Assembly: GCA_016234155.1 (NCBI GenBank) | Contig: JACRGZ010000048.1 | Location: 1-11,784 of the forward strand | Length of the DNA stretch: 11,784 nt | Source: Nitrospirota bacterium | Lineage (GTDB): Bacteria; Nitrospirota; 9FT-COMBO-42-15; HDB-SIOI813 | Direction: 5' to 3' | The notes under the pieces: model-generated | Databases searched by the model: none | Seen by the model: only the letters and a program-made list of their open reading frames with translations | Told to the model about the DNA's origin: nothing | Shown: positions 1-6,017 of the stretch, one piece after another | Layout of the letters: the number at the start of each line of letters is the position of its first letter | Numbering within the stretch: the stretch's first letter is position 1 | Translations under genes and position numbers: made by a program

Positions 1-155
1 AATGCCCCTTCAAATCCCCCCTTACCCCATAATCCCCCTAAATCCCCCTTTAAAAAAGGGGGACTTTTACCCCATAATCCCCCCCATCCCCCCTTTAGAA
101 AAGGGGGGATGGGGGGGATTATTTTCATCATCCTTTGTGAACTGGAAGTTCATGA
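1..155 (-). repeat. Modular repeat element E1 (minus orientation, cut by window start)
   Basis: This is the minus-strand copy of the modular element described in the findings. Its left end is at 121-155 (35 nt, containing the GAACT-TCC-AGTTC stem-loop followed by ACAAAGGATGATGAAAAT when read on the minus strand). The cargo at about 1-120 is a series of C-run/G-run hairpins (AATCCCCC, CCCTTT...AAAGGGGG). Its right end would lie before base 1. It is close to an inverted copy of E4 at 1048-1194, so similar sequence flanks acpS in opposite orientation. A plus-strand reading frame runs across it, but it is only repeat sequence read through and I do not call it a gene. Confidence 0.85.
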
Positions 156-157
156 GT

Positions 158-329
158 GTTCACCTGAAAATCCCTTCTGAAAATCAGGATTCAAGGGGTC
201 AAGGGGTCAAGGGTAGGGAAAAGGCAGAGATTGAAGCGGCAATGGCCTCTTCACTTGAACCCTTGAATCCTTGACCCCTTGAATCCTTTATTTGATTTTC
301 ATCCTCCTTTGTGAGCCTCTGGCTCATGA
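158..329 (-). repeat. Modular repeat element E2 (minus orientation)
   Basis: The right end (GTTCACCTGAAAAT on the + strand) is at 158-171 and the left end is at 295-329 (minus-strand stem-loop GAGCC-AGA-GGCTC, then ACAAAGGAGGATGAAAAT). The cargo differs from E1. It is an inverted repeat built from GGATTCAAGGGGTCAAGG and its complement (about 188-288), with short direct repetitions of GGGGTCAA in each arm. Only 2 nt separate it from the E1 left end, so right end and neighbouring left end abut as they do at E3/E4 and E8/E9. Confidence 0.85.
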
Positions 330-402
330 CGGTTCTCCAGAAAATATATCAAAACATAACCTGTTATTAAAGTCAACGAATTTGCCACCCAACCTTAATC
401 TA

Positions 403-431
403 TTGACCCCCTTACAGGTTTCTGTCATAAT
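403..431 (+). promoter_or_regulatory. Probable sigma70-type promoter for acpS
   Basis: TTGACC at 403-408 and CATAAT at 426-431 are separated by 17 nt, a good match to a -35/-10 pair. Transcription would begin near 438, giving a leader of about 85 nt that contains the palindrome at 449-505. The rest of 330-402 shows no gene or repeat that I can recognise. This is judged from sequence only. Confidence 0.5.
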
Positions 432-448
432 TTTGCCTGGAATATTGG

Positions 449-505
449 GTAGGGTGGGCATTGCCCACCAACCGTGGCCTTTTCGGTGGGCGGCGCCCAC
501 CCTAC
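449..505 (+). repeat. Palindromic repeat in acpS leader
   Basis: GTAGGGTGGGC (449-459) is perfectly inverted as GCCCACCCTAC (495-505). Inside, GCCCACC (463-469) and GGTGGGC (485-491) allow smaller alternative hairpins. Repeats of this GGTGGGCA/TGCCCACC type are scattered between genes in many environmental bacteria. The downstream arm ends 18 nt before the acpS start, so a hairpin in the mRNA leader could affect its translation. Confidence 0.75.
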
Positions 506-523
506 TCCTATGGATTGCCAACT

Positions 524-901
524 GTGATTATAGGGACAGGTATAGATATTGTAGCGATAAAGCGTATCAGGGATGCGGAGGCTAAGTGGGGCCGGAGATT
601 CCTCGACAGGGTATTCACAGAAGGTGAGATTAAATATGCTTTCATTCACAAATCTCCGTATATCTATCTTGCGGCACGTTTTGCCGCTAAGGAGGCGATG
701 ATGAAGGCCCTCGGGACAGGTCTAATCAATGGGCTAAAGTGGAAAGACGTAGAGGTCATTAACAAAGAGAGCGGCAGGCCTGAGGTTGTACTCCATGGAA
801 AGGTAAAGGACATTGCAACTCATACGGGGGTAACAAACATCCACTTGAGTATTTCGCATGACGGTGAGTACGCTATTGCTCATGTGCTCCTGGAGAGATG
901 A
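524..901 (+). CDS. acpS: Holo-[acyl-carrier-protein] synthase AcpS
   Basis: Transfers 4'-phosphopantetheine from CoA to the conserved serine of apo-ACP, activating fatty-acid synthesis in the cytoplasm. With the GTG start at 524 the protein is about 125 aa, the usual AcpS length. It opens with IIGTGIDIV, whose Asp8 is a Mg2+ ligand, and contains RFAAKEA with the second metal ligand Glu57. It ends with LSISHDGEYAIAHV, the family's C-terminal strand motif. The frame stays open upstream to a TTG at 461, but those extra residues are encoded by the palindrome at 449-505 and do not match the family, so GTG 524 is preferred (TTG 515 is possible). The Shine-Dalgarno match is weak. acpS next to nnr and tsaE is a common bacterial arrangement. 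The gene is bracketed by repeat elements in opposite orientation. Confidence 0.95.
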   Translation: MIIGTGIDIVAIKRIRDAEAKWGRRFLDRVFTEGEIKYAFIHKSPYIYLAARFAAKEAMMKALGTGLINGLKWKDVEVINKESGRPEVVLHGKVKDIATHTGVTNIHLSISHDGEYAIAHVLLER

Positions 902-908
902 AAACGGC

Positions 909-1045
909 CATGAGTCAGAGGCTCACAAAGGGGGATGAAAACCCCACCCTCACCTTAATCCTCTCCCTGAGGGAGAGGAGACTTTCTTATTCCCTCCCCT
1001 TCAAGGGGAGGGATAGGGTGGGGATGGGGTTATTTTCAGGTGAAC
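909..1045 (+). repeat. Modular repeat element E3
   Basis: The left end is at about 908-942 (stem GAGTC-AGA-GGCTC, one G-T wobble, then ACAAAGGGGGATGAAAAC), starting 7 nt after the acpS stop codon. The cargo holds the hairpins CTCTCCC-TGA-GGGAGAG and CCCTCCCC-TTCAA-GGGGAGGG, enclosed by CCCACCCT...AGGGTGGG. The right end ATTTTCAGGTGAAC is at 1032-1045. Read from ATG 910, the whole element is open for 47 codons to TGA 1051-1053. I do not call this a gene. Confidence 0.85.
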
Positions 1046-1047
1046 CC

Positions 1048-1194
1048 TCATGAACTTCCAGTTCACAAAGGATGATGAAAATAATCCCCCCATCCCCCCT
1101 TTAGAAAAGGGGGGTAAAAGTCCCCCTGTTTTAAAGGGGGATTTAGGGGGATTATGGGGTAAGGGGGGATTTGAAAGGTTATTTTCAGGTGAAC
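1048..1194 (+). repeat. Modular repeat element E4
   Basis: The left end is at 1048-1082 (stem GAACT-TCC-AGTTC, then ACAAAGGATGATGAAAAT) and the right end ATTTTCAGGTGAAC is at 1181-1194. The cargo is the C-run/G-run module (CCCCCCTTT-AGAA-AAGGGGGG and CCCCCTG-TTTTA-AAGGGGG hairpins), like E1 inverted. A frame from ATG 1050 stays open for 51 codons across the complete element, ending at TAG 1203-1205 inside nnr. The right end contains the AGGTGA that serves as the nnr ribosome binding site. Confidence 0.88.
1187..1192 (+). promoter_or_regulatory. nnr ribosome binding site formed by the E4 right end
   Basis: AGGTGA ends 3 nt before the ATG at 1196, a workable Shine-Dalgarno position. It is part of the conserved right-end sequence of the repeat family, so the repeat appears to have been co-opted as the translation start signal of nnr. 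Confidence 0.6.
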
Positions 1195-1195
1195 C

Positions 1196-2776
1196 ATGTA
1201 CATAGTTACAGCACAGGAGATGAACAACATAGACCGCCGGACAAGAGATGAGTACGGCATCCCTACCCTCCTCCTCATGGAAAACGCCGCATCCGGCATG
1301 ACGCGCGTCGTTGAGGATATGCTCGGTTCAGTAAGAGGTAAACGTATAACTATTGTCGCCGGCAAGGGGAATAATGGGGGAGACGGATTAGCTGCTGCAA
1401 GACAGTTGTATAACAGAGGGGCTGACGTATCTGTATATCTACTTTCAGAGCCGGCCTCATTAACTGGTGAAACAGCATTAAATCTAAATATCGCATTAAA
1501 AATTGGTATTCAGGTTTACAGTAAAGGGAACTATGATTTGAGAACGCTGAGGTCAGTCCTGAATCACAGTCAAGTCATCATAGACGCCATGATCGGAACG
1601 GGTCTCTCCTCTACAGTCAAAGAAGAATACAGGGAGGTGATAGGGCTTATCAATAATTCTAAGAGTGCGGTGTTAGCTGTGGATATACCGACAGGTATTA
1701 ATTCAGATACAGGAGAGGTGATGGGGGCAGCGGTAAAGGCAACTGCCACTGTTACCTTTGCCCTTCCCAAGCGGGGGCACCTCCTCTATCGCGGATGTGA
1801 GTTTAGCGGGAAACTGCACGTAGTAGATATTTCAATTCCAATGTCCGCAATAGAAAAGGAGTCCATATACCTGCATCTACTGACAGAGGATGATATGCGG
1901 GGCCTTATACCCCAGAGGAAGACAGATTCACATAAAGGAAGCAATGGTCACGTACTGGTAATAGCAGGCTCCATAGGCAAGGGAGGGGCGGCTGCAATGA
2001 CAGCGCTATCCTGCCTGAGAACCGGCGCAGGATTAGTAACCCTCGCAGTCCCTTCAAGTGTTCAGCCCATAGTAGCAGAGAGGCTTACCGAGGTTATGAC
2101 ATTCCCACTTGATGAGACTGATGAAAAGACAATAGCAAACTCCGCAATCAATACAATACTGGAGCTATCTAAGGATAAGGACGTAATTGCAATAGGACCG
2201 GGACTTACCACGCAAAAGGAAACGGCATCCATAGCCAGGAGATTAATAAAAGAGATACCGACGCCAATAGTAATAGATGCAGATGGGATAAATGCATTAG
2301 CAGACAACCTTGACATACTCAAAGATAGAAGAGCGCCGGCTATACTTACCCCCCATCCTGGAGAGATGGGGAGGTTAATCGGGAAGAGTCCGGCAGACGT
2401 GCAGAAGGACCGTATCGGGACTGCAAGGGAATTTGCAACCGGACAGGGTCTTTATCTTGTGCTCAAAGGGGCGCATACTGTAATCGCGGAACCGTCGGGA
2501 GGGGTATACATCTCCCCTACTGGAAATCCCGGGATGGCCACGGCAGGGACAGGTGATGCACTGACCGGGATTATAGCAGGCCTTATTGCACAGGGGGTTG
2601 ACGTATCACCGGCCGTAAGACTCGGTGTATACCTGCATGGTCTTGCCGGAGATATCGCTGCAAAAGAGGTTGGCATGGTAGGGATGCTGGCAGGCGATCT
2701 CATTGCACGTATACCCACGGCAATCAGACAGCTTAGCAGTAATCCATGCTTCCCCTCCCTTGACGGGAGGGGATAA
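1196..2776 (+). CDS. nnr: Bifunctional NAD(P)HX epimerase / ADP-dependent NAD(P)HX dehydratase
   Basis: Repairs hydrated (damaged) NADH and NADPH. The N-terminal YjeF domain interconverts R- and S-NAD(P)HX, and the C-terminal CARKD domain dehydrates the S form using ADP. Of 526 aa, residues about 1-215 are the epimerase, with GKGNNGGDG (57-64 region), AMIGTGLSS (131-139) and AVDIPTGINS (161-170). Residues about 235-510 are the ribokinase-like dehydratase, with GSNGHVLVIAGS (248-259), IGPGL (333-337), DADGIN (361-366), TPHPGEMGR (385-393) and LKGAHT (423-428). GTGDA (451-455) carries the catalytic Asp454. The start ATG has AGGTGA just upstream, supplied by repeat E4. The last residues (CFPSLDGRG) and the stop are encoded by the next repeat, so the native C-terminus was probably altered by it. 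Confidence 0.95.
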   Translation: MYIVTAQEMNNIDRRTRDEYGIPTLLLMENAASGMTRVVEDMLGSVRGKRITIVAGKGNNGGDGLAAARQLYNRGADVSVYLLSEPASLTGETALNLNIALKIGIQVYSKGNYDLRTLRSVLNHSQVIIDAMIGTGLSSTVKEEYREVIGLINNSKSAVLAVDIPTGINSDTGEVMGAAVKATATVTFALPKRGHLLYRGCEFSGKLHVVDISIPMSAIEKESIYLHLLTEDDMRGLIPQRKTDSHKGSNGHVLVIAGSIGKGGAAAMTALSCLRTGAGLVTLAVPSSVQPIVAERLTEVMTFPLDETDEKTIANSAINTILELSKDKDVIAIGPGLTTQKETASIARRLIKEIPTPIVIDADGINALADNLDILKDRRAPAILTPHPGEMGRLIGKSPADVQKDRIGTAREFATGQGLYLVLKGAHTVIAEPSGGVYISPTGNPGMATAGTGDALTGIIAGLIAQGVDVSPAVRLGVYLHGLAGDIAAKEVGMVGMLAGDLIARIPTAIRQLSSNPCFPSLDGRG

Positions 2777-2838
2777 AGGGGAGGGTGGAAACAGCCTGTA
2801 ACACCCCCACCCTACCCCTCCCCCGTAAAGGGGGAGGG
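2749..2838 (+). repeat. C/G-rich inverted repeat at the nnr 3' end
   Basis: Hairpin modules CCCTCCC-TTGAC-GGGAGGG (left part) and CCCTCCCCC-GTAAA-GGGGGAGGG (right part), with GGGGAGGGTGG opposed by CCACCCTACCCC. It resembles the cargo of E3 and E8 but lacks the conserved E-element ends. It overlaps the last nine or so codons and the stop of nnr and ends shortly before the CBS-gene ribosome binding site. It could fold in the mRNA. No T-run follows, so it is not a typical terminator. Confidence 0.75.
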
Positions 2839-2854
2839 AATATAAGGAGAAAGA

Positions 2855-3313
2855 ATGGCTACAGCCAAAGACATAATGACCAAGGAAGTCGTAACAGTTA
2901 CAAAAGATATAACCATAGAGGGCCTCGCTCGTCTATTCACCAGGCACGATATAAGTGGTGCACCTGTGGTGGATGAAGATGGCAAACTAATCGGGGTTGT
3001 GACTGAGAATGACCTGATCAAGATGGAGCAGAGGCTTCACATACCCACCGTAATCAACATCTTTGATGCAGTAATATACCTCGGCAGCTCAAAGAAATTT
3101 GAAGAAGATATAAAAAGGATGGCAGCAGCCAAGGTTGAGGACATATACAAAAAAGAGGTAGTAACAATAAATGAAGATTCACCCCTTCAAGAAATAGCCA
3201 CCATCATGAGCGAAAAGAATATCCATCATCTGCCCGTTGTGAAACGGGGAAAGATTGTCGGCATAGTTGGAAAGAGGGATGTGGTAAAGGCTATTGCGAA
3301 GGGGAAGACGTGA
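2855..3313 (+). CDS. Two-CBS-domain protein
   Basis: A stand-alone pair of CBS domains, the adenosyl-ligand (AMP, ATP, SAM) binding module that usually senses energy or cofactor state. The target here is unknown. Of 152 aa, CBS1 spans about residues 8-58 (DIMTKEVVTV...HDISGAPVVDEDGKLIGVVTENDL, read as motif ends) and CBS2 about 97-148 (DIYKKEVVTI, NIHHLPVV, GKIVGIVGKRDVV). Between them is a helical linker (61-89) beginning LHIPTVINIFDAV, seen in the CBS proteins linked to acpS/nnr in Geobacter-like genomes (from memory, not checked). No membrane segment or other domain is present, so it is cytoplasmic and probably dimeric. AAGGAG at 2844-2849 is a strong ribosome binding site for ATG 2855. 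It probably sits in the acpS-nnr-tsaE transcript. Confidence 0.9.
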   Translation: MATAKDIMTKEVVTVTKDITIEGLARLFTRHDISGAPVVDEDGKLIGVVTENDLIKMEQRLHIPTVINIFDAVIYLGSSKKFEEDIKRMAAAKVEDIYKKEVVTINEDSPLQEIATIMSEKNIHHLPVVKRGKIVGIVGKRDVVKAIAKGKT

Positions 3314-3329
3314 GGGTTAAGAAGCCAGT

Positions 3330-3574
3330 AATTCAGACAGTAGACCCGTAGACATCAGACATTAGACTTAGGAAGGAAAATAAAAGGTTCATTCGTAAAA
3401 AAGTTGAGTAACTCAGGTAAATTAAAAATCAAAGATAAAAATGCAAAATGACAAATCAAAATTTAAAGATGGATTTAAAGGCAAAAGATAATCTTTGCAT
3501 TTTGATATGTATTTTTGATTTTTTATCTTTAATTTTTGATTTTAGTCTAAAGTCTGAAGTCCAGTGTCTGAATT
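3330..3574 (+). repeat. Nested inverted repeat between the CBS gene and tsaE
   Basis: The outer arms are AATTCAGACA (3330-3339) and TGTCTGAATT (3565-3574), continuing inward as ATTAGACTTA (3361-3370) against TTTAGTCTAAAG (3541-3552). Inside lies a second, AT-rich inverted repeat, from AAATTAAAAATCAAAGATAA (from about 3419) to TTATCTTTAATTTTTGATTT (ending about 3543). The whole intergenic region is thus a hairpin inside a hairpin. Its right arm contains the tsaE start codon. There are no E-type ends and no gene in this stretch. Confidence 0.8.
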
Positions 3575-4052
3575 GCAGGATTATTCTATCAATATCAAAA
3601 CAAAAAGCGTTAGGGAGACAATTGCTTCCGGTAAAGCTTTGGGGAATCTATTATCACCCGGCGATGTCGTATGCTTAACCGGTGAACTCGGAACAGGGAA
3701 GACCTGTTTTGTTAAAGGCCTTGCAGATGGGCTTGGAATAAAAGGGAGGACAGTAACAAGCCCTACTTTCATTATCATAAACGAATATAAGGGGAAGATC
3801 CCCCTATATCATATAGACCTCTACAGAATCGGGGCTATAGATGACTTGAGAGACCTCGGGATAGAGGAGATAGTATATGGTAAAGGGATAACCGCAATTG
3901 AATGGGCAGACAGGATTAAGGATACACTGCCGGATGAGAGGATTGATATAACGTTGAAATGGGTTGATAATAAGACACGCTTCATAGAGATGAAGGCAGT
4001 TGGCCGGTATCACAGGGAGATATTGAAGAAAGTTGCAAAGGAAATGCAATGA
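3564..4052 (+). CDS. tsaE: tRNA threonylcarbamoyladenosine biosynthesis ATPase TsaE
   Basis: P-loop ATPase that works with TsaB and TsaD to attach threonylcarbamoyl to A37 of ANN-decoding tRNAs (t6A). 162 aa, a normal length. The Walker A motif GELGTGKT is at residues 40-47, followed by the family signatures VTSPTF (64-69) and LYHIDLYR (81-88), and AIEWADR in the C-terminal half. The start is uncertain. GTG 3564 is the first usable codon but has no clear ribosome binding site, and it lies inside the right arm of the nested repeat at 3330-3574, so the first few residues (SELQ) are repeat-derived. TTG 3573 is an alternative. The stop overlaps the udg start by 4 nt (ATGA), indicating translational coupling. 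Confidence 0.93.
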   Translation: MSELQDYSINIKTKSVRETIASGKALGNLLSPGDVVCLTGELGTGKTCFVKGLADGLGIKGRTVTSPTFIIINEYKGKIPLYHIDLYRIGAIDDLRDLGIEEIVYGKGITAIEWADRIKDTLPDERIDITLKWVDNKTRFIEMKAVGRYHREILKKVAKEMQ

Positions 4053-4765
4053 ATTTAATGACAGAGATTCTTAACGCAATCAGGGATACAAAAGGATACC
4101 TCCTCTTGTTAAAAGATACAGGTGTAGAAGAAATAAATGTAACATCCCTGAGCCAGAGGCACACAAAGGAACGTGAAAATGTTGACAGAATGGAACATAA
4201 GCTGCAACAGCTTCAAAGCCTGCGGGAGAAGATAGGAGACTGCAAAAGGTGTAAGTTGTGGAAGGGGAGGACTAACATAGTCTTTGGTACCGGCAACCCT
4301 GACTCACCGCTGATGTTTGTTGGCGAAGGACCCGGGGAGGAAGAAGACCGGCGAGGGAAACCGTTTGTTGGAAAGGCCGGCGAATTATTAACAAAGATGA
4401 TCGAGGCGATGGGCCTTGTGCGGGATGATGTCTATATAGCAAATGTCGTAAAATGCAGGCCGCCAAACAACAGGAATCCTGAGGAGGACGAGATAGCGGC
4501 ATGTAAACCTTTTCTCGATGAGCAGATCAATATAATCAAACCAAAGGTCATCTGCGCACTCGGGACATTTGCATCACAGACACTGCTTGAAACGAAGACA
4601 AAGATCAGCGAACTCAGGGGGAAGGTGCATGAGAAAGGGGGGAACAGGATAGCGCCGACATTCCACCCTGCTTACCTCCTGCGCAACCAGCAGCAAAAGG
4701 GCCTCGCATGGAAGGACCTGCAGCTTGTAATGAAGGAGCTGGGATTGAAAAGGGTTTTCACATGA
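4049..4765 (+). CDS. udg: Type-4 (iron-sulphur) uracil-DNA glycosylase
   Basis: Removes uracil from DNA (from cytosine deamination or dUTP incorporation), starting base-excision repair. 238 aa. The four cluster cysteines are present: C65 and C68 (DCKRC), C136 (NVVKCRPPNNRNP) and C152, matching the [4Fe-4S] pattern of the family. GEGPGEEEDRRGKPFVGKAG (93-112 region) is the catalytic/uracil pocket motif and APTFHPAYLLR the second active-site motif. An N-terminal helix (about 1-25) typical of many family members precedes a linker (33-44, SLSQRHTKEREN). That linker is encoded by DNA matching the left end of the E repeat at 30 of 35 positions. The start overlaps tsaE by 4 nt. The TGA stop sits in a right-end-like sequence (GGTTTTCACATGAACC, 4753-4768). 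Confidence 0.93.
   Translation: MNLMTEILNAIRDTKGYLLLLKDTGVEEINVTSLSQRHTKERENVDRMEHKLQQLQSLREKIGDCKRCKLWKGRTNIVFGTGNPDSPLMFVGEGPGEEEDRRGKPFVGKAGELLTKMIEAMGLVRDDVYIANVVKCRPPNNRNPEEDEIAACKPFLDEQINIIKPKVICALGTFASQTLLETKTKISELRGKVHEKGGNRIAPTFHPAYLLRNQQQKGLAWKDLQLVMKELGLKRVFT
4146..4180 (+). repeat. E-element left end inside udg coding sequence
   Basis: Aligned without gaps to the E2 left end (consensus CCATGAGCCAGAGGCTCACA followed by AAGGAGGATGAAAAT), 30 of 35 bases match. It is read in the frame giving LSQRHTKEREN, where the intact repeat would give MSQRLTKEDEN. This is the same frame used by the copy in mutS. The hairpin is degenerate (GAGCC-AGA-GGCAC). I see no cargo or nearby right end, so it is a fragment or an old copy worn down to a linker. 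Confidence 0.65.
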
Positions 4766-4768
4766 ACC

Positions 4769-5084
4769 GCCATGAGCCCAGGCTCACAAAGGGGGATGAA
4801 AATCAAATATCAAAAATCAAAATGTAATGTAAAATGAGGTTCTTGCAAAAGTCTGTGTCATCCCCGAAATCTTCTATCGGGGATATGATTTTCTGTAATA
4901 AAACACTAGATTCCCGCTAAAACCATGCGGGAATGACAACATTTTTATACTTTTGCAAGAGCCTCAAATGTAAACTTGTCCTCATGAAAATGGGGAAAGG
5001 ATAGCTCCTATCATTTTTGAATTTTGACTTGTCATTTTGATTTTTGACTTTTGATTTTTGATTTGAGGTTATTTTCACATGAAG
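4769..5084 (+). repeat. Modular repeat element E5 with three nested inverted repeats
   Basis: This fills the whole udg-HIT gap, and I see no gene in it. The left end is at 4769-4803 (stem GAGCC-CA-GGCTC). The right end is at 5071-5084 (ATTTTCACATGAAG), whose ATG at 5079 is the HIT start codon. The cargo is layered. The outer layer is AATCAAATATCAAAAATCAA with its AT-rich complement at about 5016-5065. The middle layer is TTCTTGCAAAAGT against ACTTTTGCAAGAG. The inner layer is the GTCATCCCCGAA...CGGGAATGAC hairpin (about 4857-4938), which is also the cargo of E6. Confidence 0.82.
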
Positions 5085-5567
5085 CAACTCTGGGCGCCGT
5101 GGAGACTGGAATATATCTTAGAAGGCAACCCCGACGAGTGCATCTTCTGCGTAAAGCCTAAGGAAGACAAGGACAGGGACAACCTCATCCTCTTCAGGGG
5201 CAAACAGACCTTCATTATTATGAACCTCTATCCTTACGCCAATGGCCATCTGATGATAGTCCCATATCAGCATGCAGAAAATTTTTCCGGACTGTCTGAT
5301 GAGGTACTGCTTGAACTCATGCTCCTGACAAGAAAATCAGAGGCTGTACTAAAGAGGTTACTCTCTGCACAGGGCTTTAACATAGGGATAAACCTTGGTA
5401 AGGCAGCAGGCGCCGGGATAGACGAGCATATCCATATTCATATAGTGCCCCGCTGGACAGGCGACACGAATTTTATGCCGGTACTTGCCGAGACAAAGGT
5501 TATACCTCAGCATATATGGGTAACCTATGACCTCCTTATGCCATTTTTTAGGGAGGAGCCGTCATGA
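5079..5567 (+). CDS. HIT-family hydrolase/adenylyltransferase (Ap4A-type)
   Basis: Histidine-triad protein acting on nucleoside phosphates. By resemblance it belongs to the bacterial branch annotated as AP4A phosphorylase/ATP adenylyltransferase, but the exact substrate cannot be read from sequence. 162 aa. It begins KQLWAPWRLEYI and CIFC (C21, C24, probably part of a zinc site), then NLYPYANGHLMIVP (49-62). The triad DEHIHIHIVPRW (115-126) has H119 as the expected nucleophile. The start ATG 5079 lies within the right end of repeat E5. GAGG 11 nt upstream is the best ribosome binding site. The last residues (EEPS) and the TGA overlap the left end of E6, so both gene ends are embedded in repeats. 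Confidence 0.92.
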   Translation: MKQLWAPWRLEYILEGNPDECIFCVKPKEDKDRDNLILFRGKQTFIIMNLYPYANGHLMIVPYQHAENFSGLSDEVLLELMLLTRKSEAVLKRLLSAQGFNIGINLGKAAGAGIDEHIHIHIVPRWTGDTNFMPVLAETKVIPQHIWVTYDLLMPFFREEPS

Positions 5568-5712
5568 GCATGGGCTCACAAAGGAGGATGAAAATAGCCC
5601 AGCAACTTAATAACTGTCATCCCCGAATGTTTCTATCGGGGATATGGTTTAAAACCAGATTCCCGCTTAAGACATGCGGGAATGACAAATTTGGGGGTAT
5701 TTTCAGATGAAG
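5561..5712 (+). repeat. Modular repeat element E6
   Basis: The left end is at 5561-5595 (stem GAGC-ATGG-GCTC, then ACAAAGGAGGATGAAAAT), overlapping the HIT stop codon. The right end ATTTTCAGATGAAG is at 5699-5712, just before the lapA-like gene. The cargo (about 5618-5687) is the hairpin TGTCATCCCCGAA...CGGGAATGACAAA, the same module nested in E5. The inner sequences TTCTATCGGGGATAT and AGATTCCCGC are also shared with E5. Confidence 0.85.
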
Positions 5713-5723
5713 GAAATAGAGAA

Positions 5724-6017
5724 ATGATACGCCTGATATTTGCCCTGATTATACTTGCATTACTCGCCGTAACGGCTGTTGCGAATAAAGACACTGTTCA
5801 GATCAACTATATATTCGGAACCACCTCACCTCTTCCTTTATATCTCGTATTAATAATAACATTTGTTATCAGCGGACTTGCACTTACATTCATCCTGCTC
5901 CCTTCATGGATAAGGGATAAGATGGAGATAAGAAGGCTGCGACGCAGGCTTCAGGAGACAGAGTCCAGTAATACCCCCACTAATATCCCCACTAATATCC
6001 CCACTAATATCAAATGA
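5724..6017 (+). CDS. LapA-domain (DUF1049) small membrane protein
   Basis: 97-aa inner-membrane protein. It has two transmembrane helices (about residues 3-20, LIFALIILALLAVTAVA, and 33-58, starting LPLYLVLIITFVI) separated by the short NKDTVQINYIFG loop typical of the LapA/DUF1049 family. A basic cytoplasmic helix follows (MEIRRLRRRLQE). E. coli LapA works with LapB in regulating lipopolysaccharide assembly. Whether this protein does so is inference. ATG 5724 is chosen because AAGGA lies 9 nt upstream and the family pattern begins here; an upstream in-frame ATG at 5682 lies in repeat E6. The C-terminus is a tandem repeat (TNIP TNIP TNIK). The stop overlaps the mutS ATG by 4 nt. Confidence 0.85.
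   Translation: MIRLIFALIILALLAVTAVANKDTVQINYIFGTTSPLPLYLVLIITFVISGLALTFILLPSWIRDKMEIRRLRRRLQETESSNTPTNIPTNIPTNIK
5967..6011 (+). repeat. 12-nt tandem repeat at the lapA-like 3' end
   Basis: Unit ACTAATATCCCC occurs at 5979-5990 and 5991-6002. A degenerate copy precedes it (5967-5978, AGTAATACCCCC) and a partial copy follows (6003-6011). It encodes SNTP-TNIP-TNIP-TNIK. Twelve nt keeps the frame, so changes in copy number would alter only the tail length and the distance from the membrane helices to the mutS start. Confidence 0.85.

Noticed and set aside
1..175. Possible CRISPR array from regularly recurring C-run/G-run units
   Set aside because: Units are palindromic hairpins of unequal spacing without unique spacers of constant length, and there are no cas genes.
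2..274. Open frame of 90 codons at the window start
   Set aside because: It reads straight through repeats E1 and E2 (PIIPLNPPLKKG-type peptides from C-run/G-run hairpins) and has no family resemblance.
292..585. Open frame overlapping the acpS leader
   Set aside because: It runs through the E2 end and the palindrome and overlaps acpS in another frame; no protein features.
1050..1205. E4 small open frame as a real gene
   Set aside because: No convincing ribosome binding site, sequence fully explained by the repeat, and sister copies E8 and E9 are interrupted early; kept only as a finding about frame.
3448..3678. Open frame across the nested AT-rich repeat into tsaE
   Set aside because: Composition (Phe/Leu/Ile-rich from TTTTTGATTTT repeats) is explained by the repeat, and it overlaps tsaE out of frame.
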